Source of the DNA: Novipirellula artificiosorum
GTDB taxonomy: Bacteria; Planctomycetota; Planctomycetia; Pirellulales; Pirellulaceae
NCBI RefSeq assembly: GCF_007860135.1
Contig: NZ_SJPV01000007.1
Location: 81,823 to 145,822, forward strand
DNA: 64,000 nt
Reading direction: 5' to 3'
Below the pieces are notes generated by a model. It was not told the DNA's origin, did no database searches, and worked only from the letters and a program-made list of their open reading frames with translations. The translations under genes and the position numbers were made by a program. Shown in pieces: positions 8,150 to 17,962 of the stretch (position 1 is its first letter; every line of letters begins with the position of its first letter).

Positions 8150-8161
8150 GCTTGCGCAAGC
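8150..8161. promoter_or_regulatory. 12-bp palindrome upstream of peptide gene B
   Basis: The same GCTTGCGCAAGC palindrome as at 4381-4392 lies 56 bases upstream of the second peptide gene and 22 bp past the recombinase stop codon. Conservation of the site and its spacing in both copies supports a regulatory role for the peptide gene. Confidence 0.4.
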
Positions 8162-8183
8162 GTTGGGAGAACTTAGCAGCCTG

Positions 8184-9458
8184 TCATCCCACTTGTCGCA
8201 TGACTTCGACGGCTTTATCCAAATCCAATTCCGCATAAATTTCAGTGGTACTGGTTGAACCGTGGCCATCGACGGCACGGGCGGCGTCAATACCGAAGCG
8301 TTTTCGAATTTCGGTCGATGCGGTATGCCGAATTCGATTGGGTGACCACTTTTCGATGTTGTGGTTGTCACAAACGCGATGAATTGCTCGCCGATAACTA
8401 TCGGTGACGTAGCGGTTGCTTGCTTTCCGCTTTGGCGAGGCAACTCGGTTGGTGCCGGGGCGATTGCCCGCTTTCGGCGATGTTTTCCGTCGCTTGGTGG
8501 CTGCTTCACGTCGCCTTCGTTCGGATTCACGAGGTGAAAAACAAAACTCATCGTCGGATCGGTCCATATAAGGAGTAAGAATCGCAATCGCCCGAGGACC
8601 GATGGCGATAACGCGATCCTTTTCAAAATGTTCGGTTTTATGCTCCGAAGGTCGGTAAATCCAAACATCACCACTGGAATCAATGTCAACGGGTGCCATT
8701 GAGCAAACCTCGCCCGGACGAGCACTGGTCAACCGCTGAATACGGACCATGTCAGCGACCACTTTGGGCAAATGTTTCAGCGTCGCATCGATAATGGAGT
8801 CGGGCACAGACACAACGGGAGCCGTTTCGCGTGCTCGCGTTCGTCCTTTCTTTAGTCCGGCCAGTTCTCGCAGGGCAATTGATACGGAGCCTTCGATCAA
8901 TTCTTTTGACACCGCCCACTTGAACATGCCACGGAGCCGATTGACCTGTTTGTTCAGGTAGCCTCGTGACCAATCCATCTCGTCGATCATCTTTTCACGC
9001 AGTTCGTCGAGAGCGAGCGGACCGAAGTCTTGGGCGAATTCGTTGCCGTGATGCCGCCTGAGCAACCGCAGCACATCATCGATCGCCCCTGCTTCGCGAG
9101 TGATCTCACCATTTTTGCGGTAATATTGGCGAGTGTGACTTCGGTAGACCAGGATCAGCTCGCTGATGGTCACGGGAACGCCGGATTTGACCTTTGCTAG
9201 TAGTGTCGCGGGCGTAATCGAGGCCGCGATTTTCTCTGGATCAGTCTTGCTCGATTCATCGGCATCTTCGAGCTGGGTGATGGGCCGTTCGACGTGCCGG
9301 CGTTTCTCCCATTGGGTAAGGACTTCTTGGTATTGGGAATGACTTCGGCGGGAGCCAAAGGGGCCGAGATAGATCGTTTCTCCGAACAGGGAGACAACGG
9401 CTTGGTTGGTAGATTTGTGCAGCCGATATTTCGGCGGCCGGTGAAAAAGACGCGGCAT
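8184..9458 (-). CDS. Tyrosine site-specific recombinase/integrase
   Basis: The 424-residue protein carries the catalytic set of tyrosine recombinases: Arg in LTSARPGEV, Lys in HKTEH, His-Arg region PNRIRHTAS, then VDGHGSTSTTEIYAE with His and the nucleophile Tyr. A core-binding domain precedes it (about residues 90-210). Between the beta-hairpin Lys and the His-Arg box is a very basic, Ser/Arg-rich insert of about 45 residues. ATG 9458 is chosen; an upstream GTG at 9554 would run through a GGGAAGTC hairpin at 9495-9515. The gene starts 150 bp from the 3' end of the initiator tRNA, the classic arrangement of an integrase at its attachment site. Confidence 0.9.
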   Translation of the reverse strand: MPRLFHRPPKYRLHKSTNQAVVSLFGETIYLGPFGSRRSHSQYQEVLTQWEKRRHVERPITQLEDADESSKTDPEKIAASITPATLLAKVKSGVPVTISELILVYRSHTRQYYRKNGEITREAGAIDDVLRLLRRHHGNEFAQDFGPLALDELREKMIDEMDWSRGYLNKQVNRLRGMFKWAVSKELIEGSVSIALRELAGLKKGRTRARETAPVVSVPDSIIDATLKHLPKVVADMVRIQRLTSARPGEVCSMAPVDIDSSGDVWIYRPSEHKTEHFEKDRVIAIGPRAIAILTPYMDRSDDEFCFSPRESERRRREAATKRRKTSPKAGNRPGTNRVASPKRKASNRYVTDSYRRAIHRVCDNHNIEKWSPNRIRHTASTEIRKRFGIDAARAVDGHGSTSTTEIYAELDLDKAVEVMRQVG

Positions 9459-9607
9459 TAGAGAGGTTCTCTGCTGAAGCGAGAGCCGCAAACAGGGAAG
9501 TCGCGATGACTTCCCCGTTTGGGTTCCCTGTTTGGCTTCGGCAAAGAGCCGCACTGCCTCACCGAGGCAGGTAACCTAAGTCCAGGATTGGCTTGGGTTT
9601 AAGAAAA

Positions 9608-9681
<74 letters not shown>

Positions 9682-9963
9682 GTGAAGTGATACTGGGGCC
9701 ATGACGGTCGCCTTGCCTCAGTGGGCGGGAATATCGCCGATTGCCAGCAGAGTGTCAACCGCTATTGAGTCGTGTGATCCAAAATCGTGCCGTCATTATT
9801 GGCATAACCCTCAACGGGTAGGCTGCGATCGCTGCGAGCTCGACTTTCTCGCTTGGTTTCGAGCCAGATTGGTTTAGCTAGGTTCGCATTTTCCCGTCGA
9901 TCATCCTATTCTATTACTAGGCCGTCGTGCTGTTCTCCGATTCCTCCTGCTTCAATTGTCCCC

Positions 9964-11718
9964 ATGCCACAAGCGGACTCTCCCTTGGATTCGTCGCTGC
10001 CCGAAACGGCCCGTCCGCCAGATCCGCCTGAGACGATTCCGGTGGTTTCTGCCCCGCCTCCTCCTCCGTCGTCCCAGCCCGAAGGGGGCGCCAGCGTGTC
10101 GGCGGATCCGGAACTCCCTCCGGTTCCTCCTCCTCCGCCGCCTCGATCCAGCCTGCCACCGGTTCGCGTAGCGACCGCCGCGCCAGATGAGGTTTTGGTG
10201 CCGACGGGAATGGGGGCGGCAAAGTCGATTCGCTGGCGAGATGAAATGCCAAAATTGGATCAGCGAGACAAACAACGAGGGACGGAAACTGCGGTACCCG
10301 CAGGCGAAACGTCAGAGCATGACGAGGAAGCATCGACCGAAGAGATCATCAAGCGATCCGCGCCGCCATGGCTGATCAGTACGGTCTTTCACCTGGTTGT
10401 GTTGCTGGTCCTTGCCTTGATCTCGACACCCGCTGGCACATCGCTAGGGCATTTGATGCTGGAGATCGGCAGTAGCGAAGGCACGGACGACGTTGCATTG
10501 GCGGAATTCTCGATTGAGTCAAGCGACATTTCCATGACAGCCTCGGAATTGGTGACCGAGTTGGAATCCGAAGTCGATATCGCTTCTATTTTTGATGACA
10601 TCAACGATGCGGACACAAATGATTTGTCGGCAGTCCCGATCGGCGTTGGTCCAGCCGTCGATATCGCGGCACCTATGTTTAACGGTCGCAGCGGTGCGAT
10701 GAAGCAAATGCTGTTGTCGCTTTACGGAGGGACATCGCAAACGCAAGATGCTGTTGAAATGGGATTGGAATGGCTCCAGCGCAACCAGCAGTCAGATGGA
10801 CACTGGAGTATGCACGGTCCGTATAGCGATGGTGCGATTGCCGAGAACAAGCCAGCGGCGACCGCGATGGCTCTGTTGGCGTTTTTGGGTGACGGCAATA
10901 CTCACGAACGCGGACGCTATGCCAAGAATGTGGAACGTGGCATCAAGTTTCTTGCAAAGCAGCAGAACCGCAGCGGATTCATGGCCACCCAAGCTCGAGG
11001 ACACGAACAGGCCTACGCTCAGGCTCAAGCGACCATCGTCCTTTGCGAACTCTACGGGATGACCGAAGATTCGTGGCTGCGTGAAAAAGCTCAATTGGCC
11101 ATCGAGTACGCTCAGGACGCTCAAAGTCCGGAAGGTGGTTGGCGGTACTATCCCCAAGGAGATTCGGATACGTCTGTGACGGGGTGGTTTGTGATGGCGC
11201 TCGAGAGTGCCTTGTCGGCTGGACTCGATGTGGACCGCAACGTGTTGTACAAAGTCGAAGGTTACCTGGATGCTGCCCAGGAACTCAACGGTGCCGTCTA
11301 CGCCTATCAGCCTCGTGGCCGGATCAGTTCCGCGATGACTGCCGAAGGACTGCTGTGTCGGCAGTATTTAGGTTGGCCCCGGAACCATCCGCGGATGATC
11401 GAAGGCATTGATATTCTTTGGGATAAATACCCATTCAGCATTCGCCGGCGTGACGTTTACTATTGGTACTATGCAACTCAGGTGCTCCACCATTTTGGTG
11501 GCGAACCGTGGAAACGTTGGAATAATCGGATGCGTTCGGAGTTGCCAGCCGCTCAAGAGAAGAAGGGTGCGGAACGTGGAAGTTGGGATCCGCAACTGGA
11601 TGAGTACAACGGCTCAGGTCGCTTGTACACAACATGCCTATCGCTCTACTGCTTAGAGGTCTATTACCGACACATGCCTTTGTACGCCGATTGGGCAAAC
11701 AAAAAGGCTGACGATTAG
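9964..11718 (+). CDS. Membrane-anchored prenyltransferase/squalene-cyclase repeat protein
   Basis: The 584-residue product starts at ATG 9964; an upstream TTG is unlikely. Residues 1-75 are Pro/Ser/Glu-rich, with a run of Pro. A single hydrophobic helix follows (around residues 137-157, WLISTVFHLVVLLVLALIS). The C-terminal 330 residues hold alpha/alpha-toroid repeats of the prenyltransferase / squalene oxidase type: GLEWLQRNQQSDGHWS, GIKFLAKQQNRSGF, AIEYAQDAQSPEGGWRYYPQ. Acidic cyclase motifs (DXDD) are absent, so an enzyme is doubtful; related planctomycete proteins are usually left without a function. It converges on the zinc-ribbon gene. Confidence 0.8.
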   Translation: MPQADSPLDSSLPETARPPDPPETIPVVSAPPPPPSSQPEGGASVSADPELPPVPPPPPPRSSLPPVRVATAAPDEVLVPTGMGAAKSIRWRDEMPKLDQRDKQRGTETAVPAGETSEHDEEASTEEIIKRSAPPWLISTVFHLVVLLVLALISTPAGTSLGHLMLEIGSSEGTDDVALAEFSIESSDISMTASELVTELESEVDIASIFDDINDADTNDLSAVPIGVGPAVDIAAPMFNGRSGAMKQMLLSLYGGTSQTQDAVEMGLEWLQRNQQSDGHWSMHGPYSDGAIAENKPAATAMALLAFLGDGNTHERGRYAKNVERGIKFLAKQQNRSGFMATQARGHEQAYAQAQATIVLCELYGMTEDSWLREKAQLAIEYAQDAQSPEGGWRYYPQGDSDTSVTGWFVMALESALSAGLDVDRNVLYKVEGYLDAAQELNGAVYAYQPRGRISSAMTAEGLLCRQYLGWPRNHPRMIEGIDILWDKYPFSIRRRDVYYWYYATQVLHHFGGEPWKRWNNRMRSELPAAQEKKGAERGSWDPQLDEYNGSGRLYTTCLSLYCLEVYYRHMPLYADWANKKADD

Positions 11719-11795
11719 CGCCGGCGAGCCCGGCGTTGCCCAGCCGTTATCCGCGCCACGCGATCCGTAGCAGATTGCTGCCAGAATCGGCAGCT

Positions 11796-13073
11796 CTATT
11801 TTGATGAAAAGTAGTTGATCCCTTGTCCAAGCAGTCCAAGTCCTGTGATGCCGGCGATCACGGCACCGGAAATAGCACGTCCAGGGCGACGCAATTCCAC
11901 TTCGCCGTTCATGTGCCGGTAGAACATGAATACCGAGAAACAAGCAAACCCAATACAAGCGACGCCACCGACCACGCACAGGGCCGCTTTGACGGTTGTT
12001 TGCGGGCCATCGCCTGAGGAGGGTTTGGGCGATTCGTTTTGGGCGTTACGCAGATAATCACTCGCTGAGGTGTTGCCGCCACTGGATCGATAGGGTGAAG
12101 GATTCGCTGAACCGGCGTAACCGACCGGCACGCTTGCTTTACCGAACAAAAGCACCATGCCCCAGATGCAACCGCCCAGCGCGAAGGGGTAGATCAGGAA
12201 CCCAAGGCATGGCACGCCGATCAGCATCGTAGGGAGTAGGCCCAAAATACATGTCGCGATCGAGAGCCAACGCGGACATCCGACGCACATGCCAATCGAA
12301 CCGCCCAGGACGAGTAGGTAATGGACAGCCAGCACGCCGAACACGACTCCGAGCACAGCCAAGTCTTGCCCCCCCGCTTGACCGCGGTCGTTCGACGCGA
12401 CGATCACGAACGATAGCAGGGTTGCCAGGATCGCCAATCCGTACGGTATCGCGATCAACAATCCAGGTCCCAGAAGCGAAGGCCCAGACGGTTTCGCTTT
12501 CCGTTTGCTGGCGAGCGATGAGGACGGGCGGTTCAGCGGGGAGGGCGGCAAGCCAACTCCCGGCGTGGTGACGGGGACGCCATCGAACGTGAGGCTGCCC
12601 AGTGGGTCTGGCTGCGCCGGCGCAGGAGCCTGCACGGGTGTGACCGATGGTGTTGGAACGACCGTGGTTACGATGGATTGGTTCCCCCCAGGACGCTGAA
12701 CCCGCATCACCGTCGAACATTGAGGACACCTAAATGTTGAGGCGGACGTGGTCGCGGGAATGCGCATCTTGACTTGGCAGCCGGGGCACTGCGCCAACGA
12801 AGCATCACTTGGCCTTTGGGGTGTCTGACTGCCGACAGCGGACTGCGGCTCCACACCCGAACGCGACCTGGCTGACGGTGAGGGGCTCTTGGAGGCGTTG
12901 TTGATCGATCGACTTGGCTGCTGGGTTGGCAAACGGATTGGAGCGGTGGCTGCTTTGCGTTCGACCTTGTAGGTCTCGTCGCACTTGGGGCAGCGGACCT
13001 GCTTGCCCTTCAGTTCCTCAGCAATGCTGAGCTTTTGGCCGCATTTCGTGCATGTAAGGATGAGGGGCACCAT
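11796..13073 (-). CDS. Zinc-ribbon multi-pass membrane protein
   Basis: The 425-residue protein opens with an MJ0042-type zinc ribbon (CTKCGQKL ... VRCPKCDETY, residues 8-36). A Ser/Pro linker and a second ribbon follow (CPGCQVKM ... FRCPQCSTVM, about 95-120). The C-terminal half has about five hydrophobic helices. Such ribbon-plus-membrane proteins are common in Planctomycetes and have no assigned role. ATG 13073 leads straight into the first ribbon. It follows the ROK gene on the same strand with a 79-bp gap. Confidence 0.8.
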   Translation of the reverse strand: MVPLILTCTKCGQKLSIAEELKGKQVRCPKCDETYKVERKAATAPIRLPTQQPSRSINNASKSPSPSARSRSGVEPQSAVGSQTPQRPSDASLAQCPGCQVKMRIPATTSASTFRCPQCSTVMRVQRPGGNQSIVTTVVPTPSVTPVQAPAPAQPDPLGSLTFDGVPVTTPGVGLPPSPLNRPSSSLASKRKAKPSGPSLLGPGLLIAIPYGLAILATLLSFVIVASNDRGQAGGQDLAVLGVVFGVLAVHYLLVLGGSIGMCVGCPRWLSIATCILGLLPTMLIGVPCLGFLIYPFALGGCIWGMVLLFGKASVPVGYAGSANPSPYRSSGGNTSASDYLRNAQNESPKPSSGDGPQTTVKAALCVVGGVACIGFACFSVFMFYRHMNGEVELRRPGRAISGAVIAGITGLGLLGQGINYFSSK

Positions 13074-13152
13074 CGGCTCCCAGGACGGAGGTTACCAAGA
13101 AAAGGAGACCCCCAATTGTAACCATAGCGTGAACGTTTGTCCCACGCGGAAA

Positions 13153-14313
13153 TCAGGATTGTCGCAGCGAAATGATGTGGTCGATGATCGTTGCGATGCT
13201 GCCATCGAGCAGTGACGTCCCGGCGAGCCGGAACTCACATCGCTCCATGGCAGGTGTCAACGCCATTTGTCCGGTTTCTTTTTCTAGCTTTCCCATCAAC
13301 CAGGGGACCTCTCGGAACAATCGGCCATGAACATAGACGATGCCAGGGTTGAACAAGTTGATCACATTGGCGACGGTCATTGCAAGAAAGTGGCATGACT
13401 GAGTCAGCAAGTCCATCACAAACGAGTCCCCTTTTTCCGCAAGCACAATCAGTTCTTGCATTGTGGCAGTGCGTTCGATCTGCTTGGAAAGCTCCTGCAA
13501 CATCGACCACTCGCTGGCAACGGTTTCCAAGCATCCCTTTCGCCCACACGAGCACCTTCTGCCATTGGCGATCATCGGCGCATGGCCGATCTCGCCTGCA
13601 AACCCATCTCGACCGGTCAAAAACTGACCATTGATCATGACTCCTAATCCGATGCCAACGCGATGCACCAACATGACAAAACTCTGACTATGCTCGGCGT
13701 CAGTGCCGAACATGCACTCGGCCAAGCAGAGCGCGTGGGAGTCGTGAACCATCGTGCAAGGAACGCCCGCAAAAGATGAGATGTTCTCAACAATCGGTTG
13801 CTGGTTCAGGATTGGTAGGTTCGCCGAAAAATGAACGGTTTGATCGCTGCGGTCGACGAGTCCTGGTACGGTAACGCCGATTCCGAGCGTCGTCTTTGTT
13901 TCGCTGCTGAGTAGCGGCCGAAGCTGGTTTTCCAATGTCGATAACAATTGGGGATAGCTGCTCGGCGTGGAGAAGGATGCGAGTGTCGATGGTAGCGACT
14001 TCCCATCGAACCCCGCAGCAACGATTTGACACGTTCTTCCATCGAGTTCGACGCCGATCACTTGGGCAAATTCGGTTGCCAAGCGGACTCGTTTCGCCGG
14101 TCGCCCACGACTGACATGATCATCATCGTACTCTTCGAGCAAGCGAGCTTCGAGCAATGCCGCAACCGCCTTGTTGGCTGTTGGAAAGGTCACGCCCAAT
14201 CGGCTACTCATTTCGGCACGTGTCGAGGGGCCATGCTGCCGAATGGAATCGAGAACAATCGATTGATTCAATTTGCTCAGCAATTTCGGTCGAGCGGGAC
14301 TAACACCCTTCAT
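13153..14313 (-). CDS. ROK-family transcriptional regulator
   Basis: The 386-residue protein has an N-terminal winged helix (about residues 14-75: VLDSIRQHGPSTRAEMSSRLG and GRPAKRV) followed by a ROK domain. The ROK zinc motif is intact: GHAPM...RRCSCGRKGCLETVAS. A sugar-kinase-like fold is seen in GIGVTVPGLVD and in the FAGEIGH segment. Members such as NagC and Mlc respond to sugars. Its position between the zinc-ribbon gene and the divergent pseudopilin genes gives no clear target. Confidence 0.85.
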   Translation of the reverse strand: MKGVSPARPKLLSKLNQSIVLDSIRQHGPSTRAEMSSRLGVTFPTANKAVAALLEARLLEEYDDDHVSRGRPAKRVRLATEFAQVIGVELDGRTCQIVAAGFDGKSLPSTLASFSTPSSYPQLLSTLENQLRPLLSSETKTTLGIGVTVPGLVDRSDQTVHFSANLPILNQQPIVENISSFAGVPCTMVHDSHALCLAECMFGTDAEHSQSFVMLVHRVGIGLGVMINGQFLTGRDGFAGEIGHAPMIANGRRCSCGRKGCLETVASEWSMLQELSKQIERTATMQELIVLAEKGDSFVMDLLTQSCHFLAMTVANVINLFNPGIVYVHGRLFREVPWLMGKLEKETGQMALTPAMERCEFRLAGTSLLDGSIATIIDHIISLRQS

Positions 14314-14540
14314 TGGGGCACTCGGATCATGAAAAGCGTGATGGAAAGAGGAACGGAAAGTGACGCTCGATAACTTAACGTCTCAATGGATGGATGCCAG
14401 GATGTGCTGAGATTTTCAGCAGTTTTTTCTCGATGGGTGGCGCATGTCCATTTTTTGTGACCTAGGTTCTTTGTAGATGGGGGCAAACTCTCCCTGCAAC
14501 AAGCATCTGCAAATTTCTGTCGACTTAGGAGACATGCATT

Positions 14541-14867
14541 ATGAAACGTACCAAAAAGAGTGGTTTTTCTCTGTTGGAAGTGATCGCAGCCGTTGTGATT
14601 TTGGCGGTTGTTGCCGCTGCAACCGTTGCAACCGTCGCACCGATGCGAGCGAAGAGCGAAGAGAAATTGGCCGAACAGGAATCGGCAACGCTGAACAGCA
14701 TGTCGCAAACCTACTTCTTGGAGACCGGCGCGTTTCCCCGCAGCGTTAGCGACTTGGTGACCGAAGGTTACCTTTCGAACACGACTCAGGCCGACCAAGA
14801 CCGAATCACCTCAATTCGTCGCAACTACACTTACACGCGAACGACCGGTACGTTTACCAAACGTTGA
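14541..14867 (+). CDS. Type II secretion-like pseudopilin, GspG type
   Basis: The 108-residue protein has a short basic leader ending in KKSG, a prepilin peptidase site G-FSLLE with Glu at +5, and the hydrophobic helix VIAAVVILAVVAAATVATV. The globular part is short, with YFLETGAFPRSVSDLVTEGYL, close to the major pseudopilin pattern. The start ATG 14541 has TTAGGAGA upstream. It is the first of five pseudopilin genes read in one direction (14541-17145). Confidence 0.85.
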   Translation: MKRTKKSGFSLLEVIAAVVILAVVAAATVATVAPMRAKSEEKLAEQESATLNSMSQTYFLETGAFPRSVSDLVTEGYLSNTTQADQDRITSIRRNYTYTRTTGTFTKR

Positions 14868-14943
14868 GCGTTTGCGCAGAAGTTTGCTTGATTATATCGA
14901 GGTTCGTCGTGGGCACGGTGCGGAAGGAACAAGGGTTCGCACC

Positions 14944-15471
14944 ATGTCGACGACGAACCGTTTTTCATTAGGTCTTTCCATGATGAATCAAGACGGATTG
15001 CCGGCACGCAGCGTAAACAGAGGGTTGCTTCGACGCGGTGTGACTTTGCTCGAAGCGGTGATGGTGATCGTGTTGTTGTCAGCTGCGGCAGTGGCGAGTT
15101 CGTTTGTGATGGATCGAAATTGGTCGGCTCGGCGCCACGTCGATGCCATAACGAAGCACGTTGCCGCCACGCTAAACATGGCTCGTCGTACAGCCGTGAT
15201 GAACCAAGCTGATGTGATCGTTACACGTGATCGCGACAGTAGTGGGGATGTCTTGGTGATTACTGAAATGGCCGGGCCCTTTCGCGATGAACAAAAACGT
15301 CTGATTCCGCTTGGTAGTGAGACGAGGATTGCGGGGTCACCCACGGACATTCGATTCTCGCCAATGGCAACGGCGGATCGAGCGTTGCGATGGACGGTGT
15401 CCCAGTCGACCACATCGGGACAGATCATGGTTGAGCCGACCACGGGGCTCGTCACGACGCGACTCCCCTAA
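14944..15471 (+). CDS. Pseudopilin, GspH type
   Basis: The product (175 residues from ATG 14944; ATG 14980 is a possible shorter start) has a basic leader ending LLRRG, then VTLLEAVMVIVLLSAAAVASS, the type IV pilin-like helix with Glu at +5. A beta-rich domain follows with ITEMAG and RIAGSPTDIRFSP, as in minor pseudopilins of the H type. An AAGG sequence ten or more bases upstream slightly favours 14944. Confidence 0.75.
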   Translation: MSTTNRFSLGLSMMNQDGLPARSVNRGLLRRGVTLLEAVMVIVLLSAAAVASSFVMDRNWSARRHVDAITKHVAATLNMARRTAVMNQADVIVTRDRDSSGDVLVITEMAGPFRDEQKRLIPLGSETRIAGSPTDIRFSPMATADRALRWTVSQSTTSGQIMVEPTTGLVTTRLP

Positions 15472-15515
15472 CGCTCTGGCTCGTGCCACACAGGTGGTTT
15501 TGAGGAATGGGATTA

Positions 15516-15992
15516 ATGAACCAGCTAACAGCGAAACGTAAAAATGCGGCTTGTCGGTCGTGGCGATGTTGTCATCGCCCAGGAACGACACTGCTTGACG
15601 TTGCCATTGGATCCATGATGCTTTCGGTGATTCTGATTCCGTCGCTGCATCTGATGTCTAGATCGCAGAAGAACAATCGCCGTTTGAAACTACACCAAAC
15701 GCTGCTGTTTGAAGCTGATCAGTTGGTGGAACAAACGAAAATCGCCTTGTCCGATTCGAATGAGTTTGACCGTGTTTGGCGAAGTCCGTTTGCAAATGAA
15801 ACGCTCACCAAAATCGATCTTGGTGACGGTCCCGTGGTTCTCGGTTCGGTGCGAATTCAACGCAACTCGGATGTGATCAGTAATGGGCTTGTCGATATCG
15901 ATGCGACCGTTTGGTTTGACGCCAACAGCAATGGGCGAGTTGACAGTGGCGAGCCGGTTGAACAGGCTCGTACCCAGTGGGCTGCACCATGA
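15516..15992 (+). CDS. Pseudopilin, GspI type
   Basis: This 158-residue minor pseudopilin has leader ...CCHRPG followed by TTLLDVAIGSMMLSVILIPSL. The +5 position is Asp rather than the near-universal Glu, which normally guides assembly and N-methylation. Two starts are possible, 15507 and 15516; GAGG is better spaced for 15516. The stop overlaps the next start by four bases (ATGA). Confidence 0.72.
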   Translation: MNQLTAKRKNAACRSWRCCHRPGTTLLDVAIGSMMLSVILIPSLHLMSRSQKNNRRLKLHQTLLFEADQLVEQTKIALSDSNEFDRVWRSPFANETLTKIDLGDGPVVLGSVRIQRNSDVISNGLVDIDATVWFDANSNGRVDSGEPVEQARTQWAAP

Positions 15993-16528
15993 GAGAAATG
16001 ACTTTTCAACGGTCCCAGACCGAACAACGAAACCGGCGATTGCGATACGGCATTAGCTTGCTGGAAGTGATTGCATGTACGGCGCTACTGGCCGTCATGA
16101 TTGTTCCGATCGCGGGCGTGATTCGCGCATCCGCTCGAAGCATTGCCGATGTCGAGGGGACAGGCGATCATTCGGCACAATCCGAGCTTCGTGGAGCACT
16201 GAACTGGTTGACCCTAGCTGTTCGCGATGGAGTTGTGCTCGGCATAGACAGAAACGGTCGTTCGATGAAGCTTCAGCTTCGCAGTGGCGACGTTGTCGAA
16301 GTAACCCGCTACGACGACCAATTGTTGATGATCGAAAACGGTGCGAAAACGGTTCTAGCAGAAGATGTGAGCGATTTCGCTCTCAAGACGATTGAGAATC
16401 CGGCCGAACCAGGGCAAGCGATCGGTATCCAAGTCGTGCTTCAATCGGTTGACGCTGTGAGTCGAGACAGAGTCTCGCTGACAGCCACAATCGCCCAGCC
16501 AACTCAGTTTTCATCCGTCGCCAACTGA
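15989..16528 (+). CDS. Pseudopilin, GspJ type
   Basis: ATG 15989 overlaps the stop of the preceding gene, so translation is probably coupled. The 179-residue product has leader ...RLRYG, then ISLLEVIACTALLAVMIVPIAGVI, with Glu at +5. The C-terminal domain is beta-rich, with MKLQLRSGDVVEVTRYDDQLL, like GspJ. It would join the minor pseudopilin tip complex. Confidence 0.75.
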   Translation: MREMTFQRSQTEQRNRRLRYGISLLEVIACTALLAVMIVPIAGVIRASARSIADVEGTGDHSAQSELRGALNWLTLAVRDGVVLGIDRNGRSMKLQLRSGDVVEVTRYDDQLLMIENGAKTVLAEDVSDFALKTIENPAEPGQAIGIQVVLQSVDAVSRDRVSLTATIAQPTQFSSVAN

Positions 16529-16569
16529 CGCCGTTCATTCAACGGATCCTAGCCAAGAAGTCCCCTGCG

Positions 16570-17145
<576 letters not shown>

Positions 17146-17962
17146 GGACCCCCTCTGTGGGGCGGGGATTCTCTTTCAGTAGGCTCCCCCTAGGCCGCAT
17201 CGCCCGGCTAAAAAAAACGGCTCATCCGGCGGAAGCGTGCGCAGGAGGTTTTTGAGGCATCTCTCTGGTGTCCAATCATTGCTGGCAGGAGCTATTTTCA
17301 CTGGTTATCGTGCAGTTGCCGGTAGAAACGGAGTCGAGCTCTGCAGAGGTGCAACTTGACAAGGGATATCCCGGTCGACGGTGCGCCAAGGGTGCTACCG
17401 GTTCCCTGCGGACGACCGACCGTCGGGGACTCTTTTCTAAGAGATCATTGGACACCGGAGCCATACCTCCAAAAAACCTTGAGTCTGGGTTCCGCGAGCT
17501 TCCGTCGGATGAGCTAAGAAGACAAAGTCAATCTCTCGGTCGAGGGATATCTAAATGGCTTGCCAGAATGTGTGGATGCGTTTTCGATCGGACGGGCCTT
17601 TCCCTGCGGTGAGGGTGGTATTGTTCACCCTAATTGCTGAAAGAAGGGGCCTCCGATAATCCGCAAGGTTTTCTTAGTTTGCATAATCGGAACAAGAGAA
17701 CTATACTTCTGTTCTGGCTTGGGATCGGTGATGGGTGGATTCGCCTATCACCACTATTTCCATTGAATAACCTGCAACATCTGGCGAGGTTGTTCATCAT
17801 ATGTTTTCGAGTTGTAGCTACGAGTCGGATCAAGTTCGGCGAATGGGGGGCACCCAGCTCCTTTGCGTTTCCATTGATTCGCACAACTTCATTGATTCGC
17901 ACATCTTTTCCTCTTTGGGTAACAATAGGCTCGTGATTGTCGACTCCCCCTCATCGCCCCCG
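17146..17962. other. Gene-free leader region before the exopolysaccharide operon
   Basis: No convincing gene is seen in these 817 bp. The stretch contains several GC-rich inverted repeats (for example around 17355-17425, with CGACGGT and ACCGTCG) and an A-run at 17210. It separates the pseudopilin set from the priming transferase and may be a long untranslated leader. A promoter-like site lies at 17679-17707. Confidence 0.4.
17679..17707 (+). promoter_or_regulatory. Possible promoter of the exopolysaccharide operon
   Basis: TTGCAT and TATACT are separated by 17 bases. The -10 box matches the consensus at five of six positions but the -35 box at only three. It lies about 250 bp upstream of the first operon gene, in the only sizeable gap before it. 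Confidence 0.3.

Noticed and set aside
9917..10333. Arg- and Glu-rich minus-strand frames opposite the prenyltransferase-repeat gene
   Set aside because: They mirror the Pro-rich N-terminus of the real gene and show low-complexity composition only.
11719..11735. CGCCGG/CCGGCG hairpin after the prenyltransferase-repeat gene as terminator
   Set aside because: The stem is only six base pairs and no T-run follows on either strand.
17339..17425. c-di-GMP or other known riboswitch in the leader before the exopolysaccharide operon
   Set aside because: Inverted repeats are present but none of the conserved core bases of the riboswitch classes I know could be placed.
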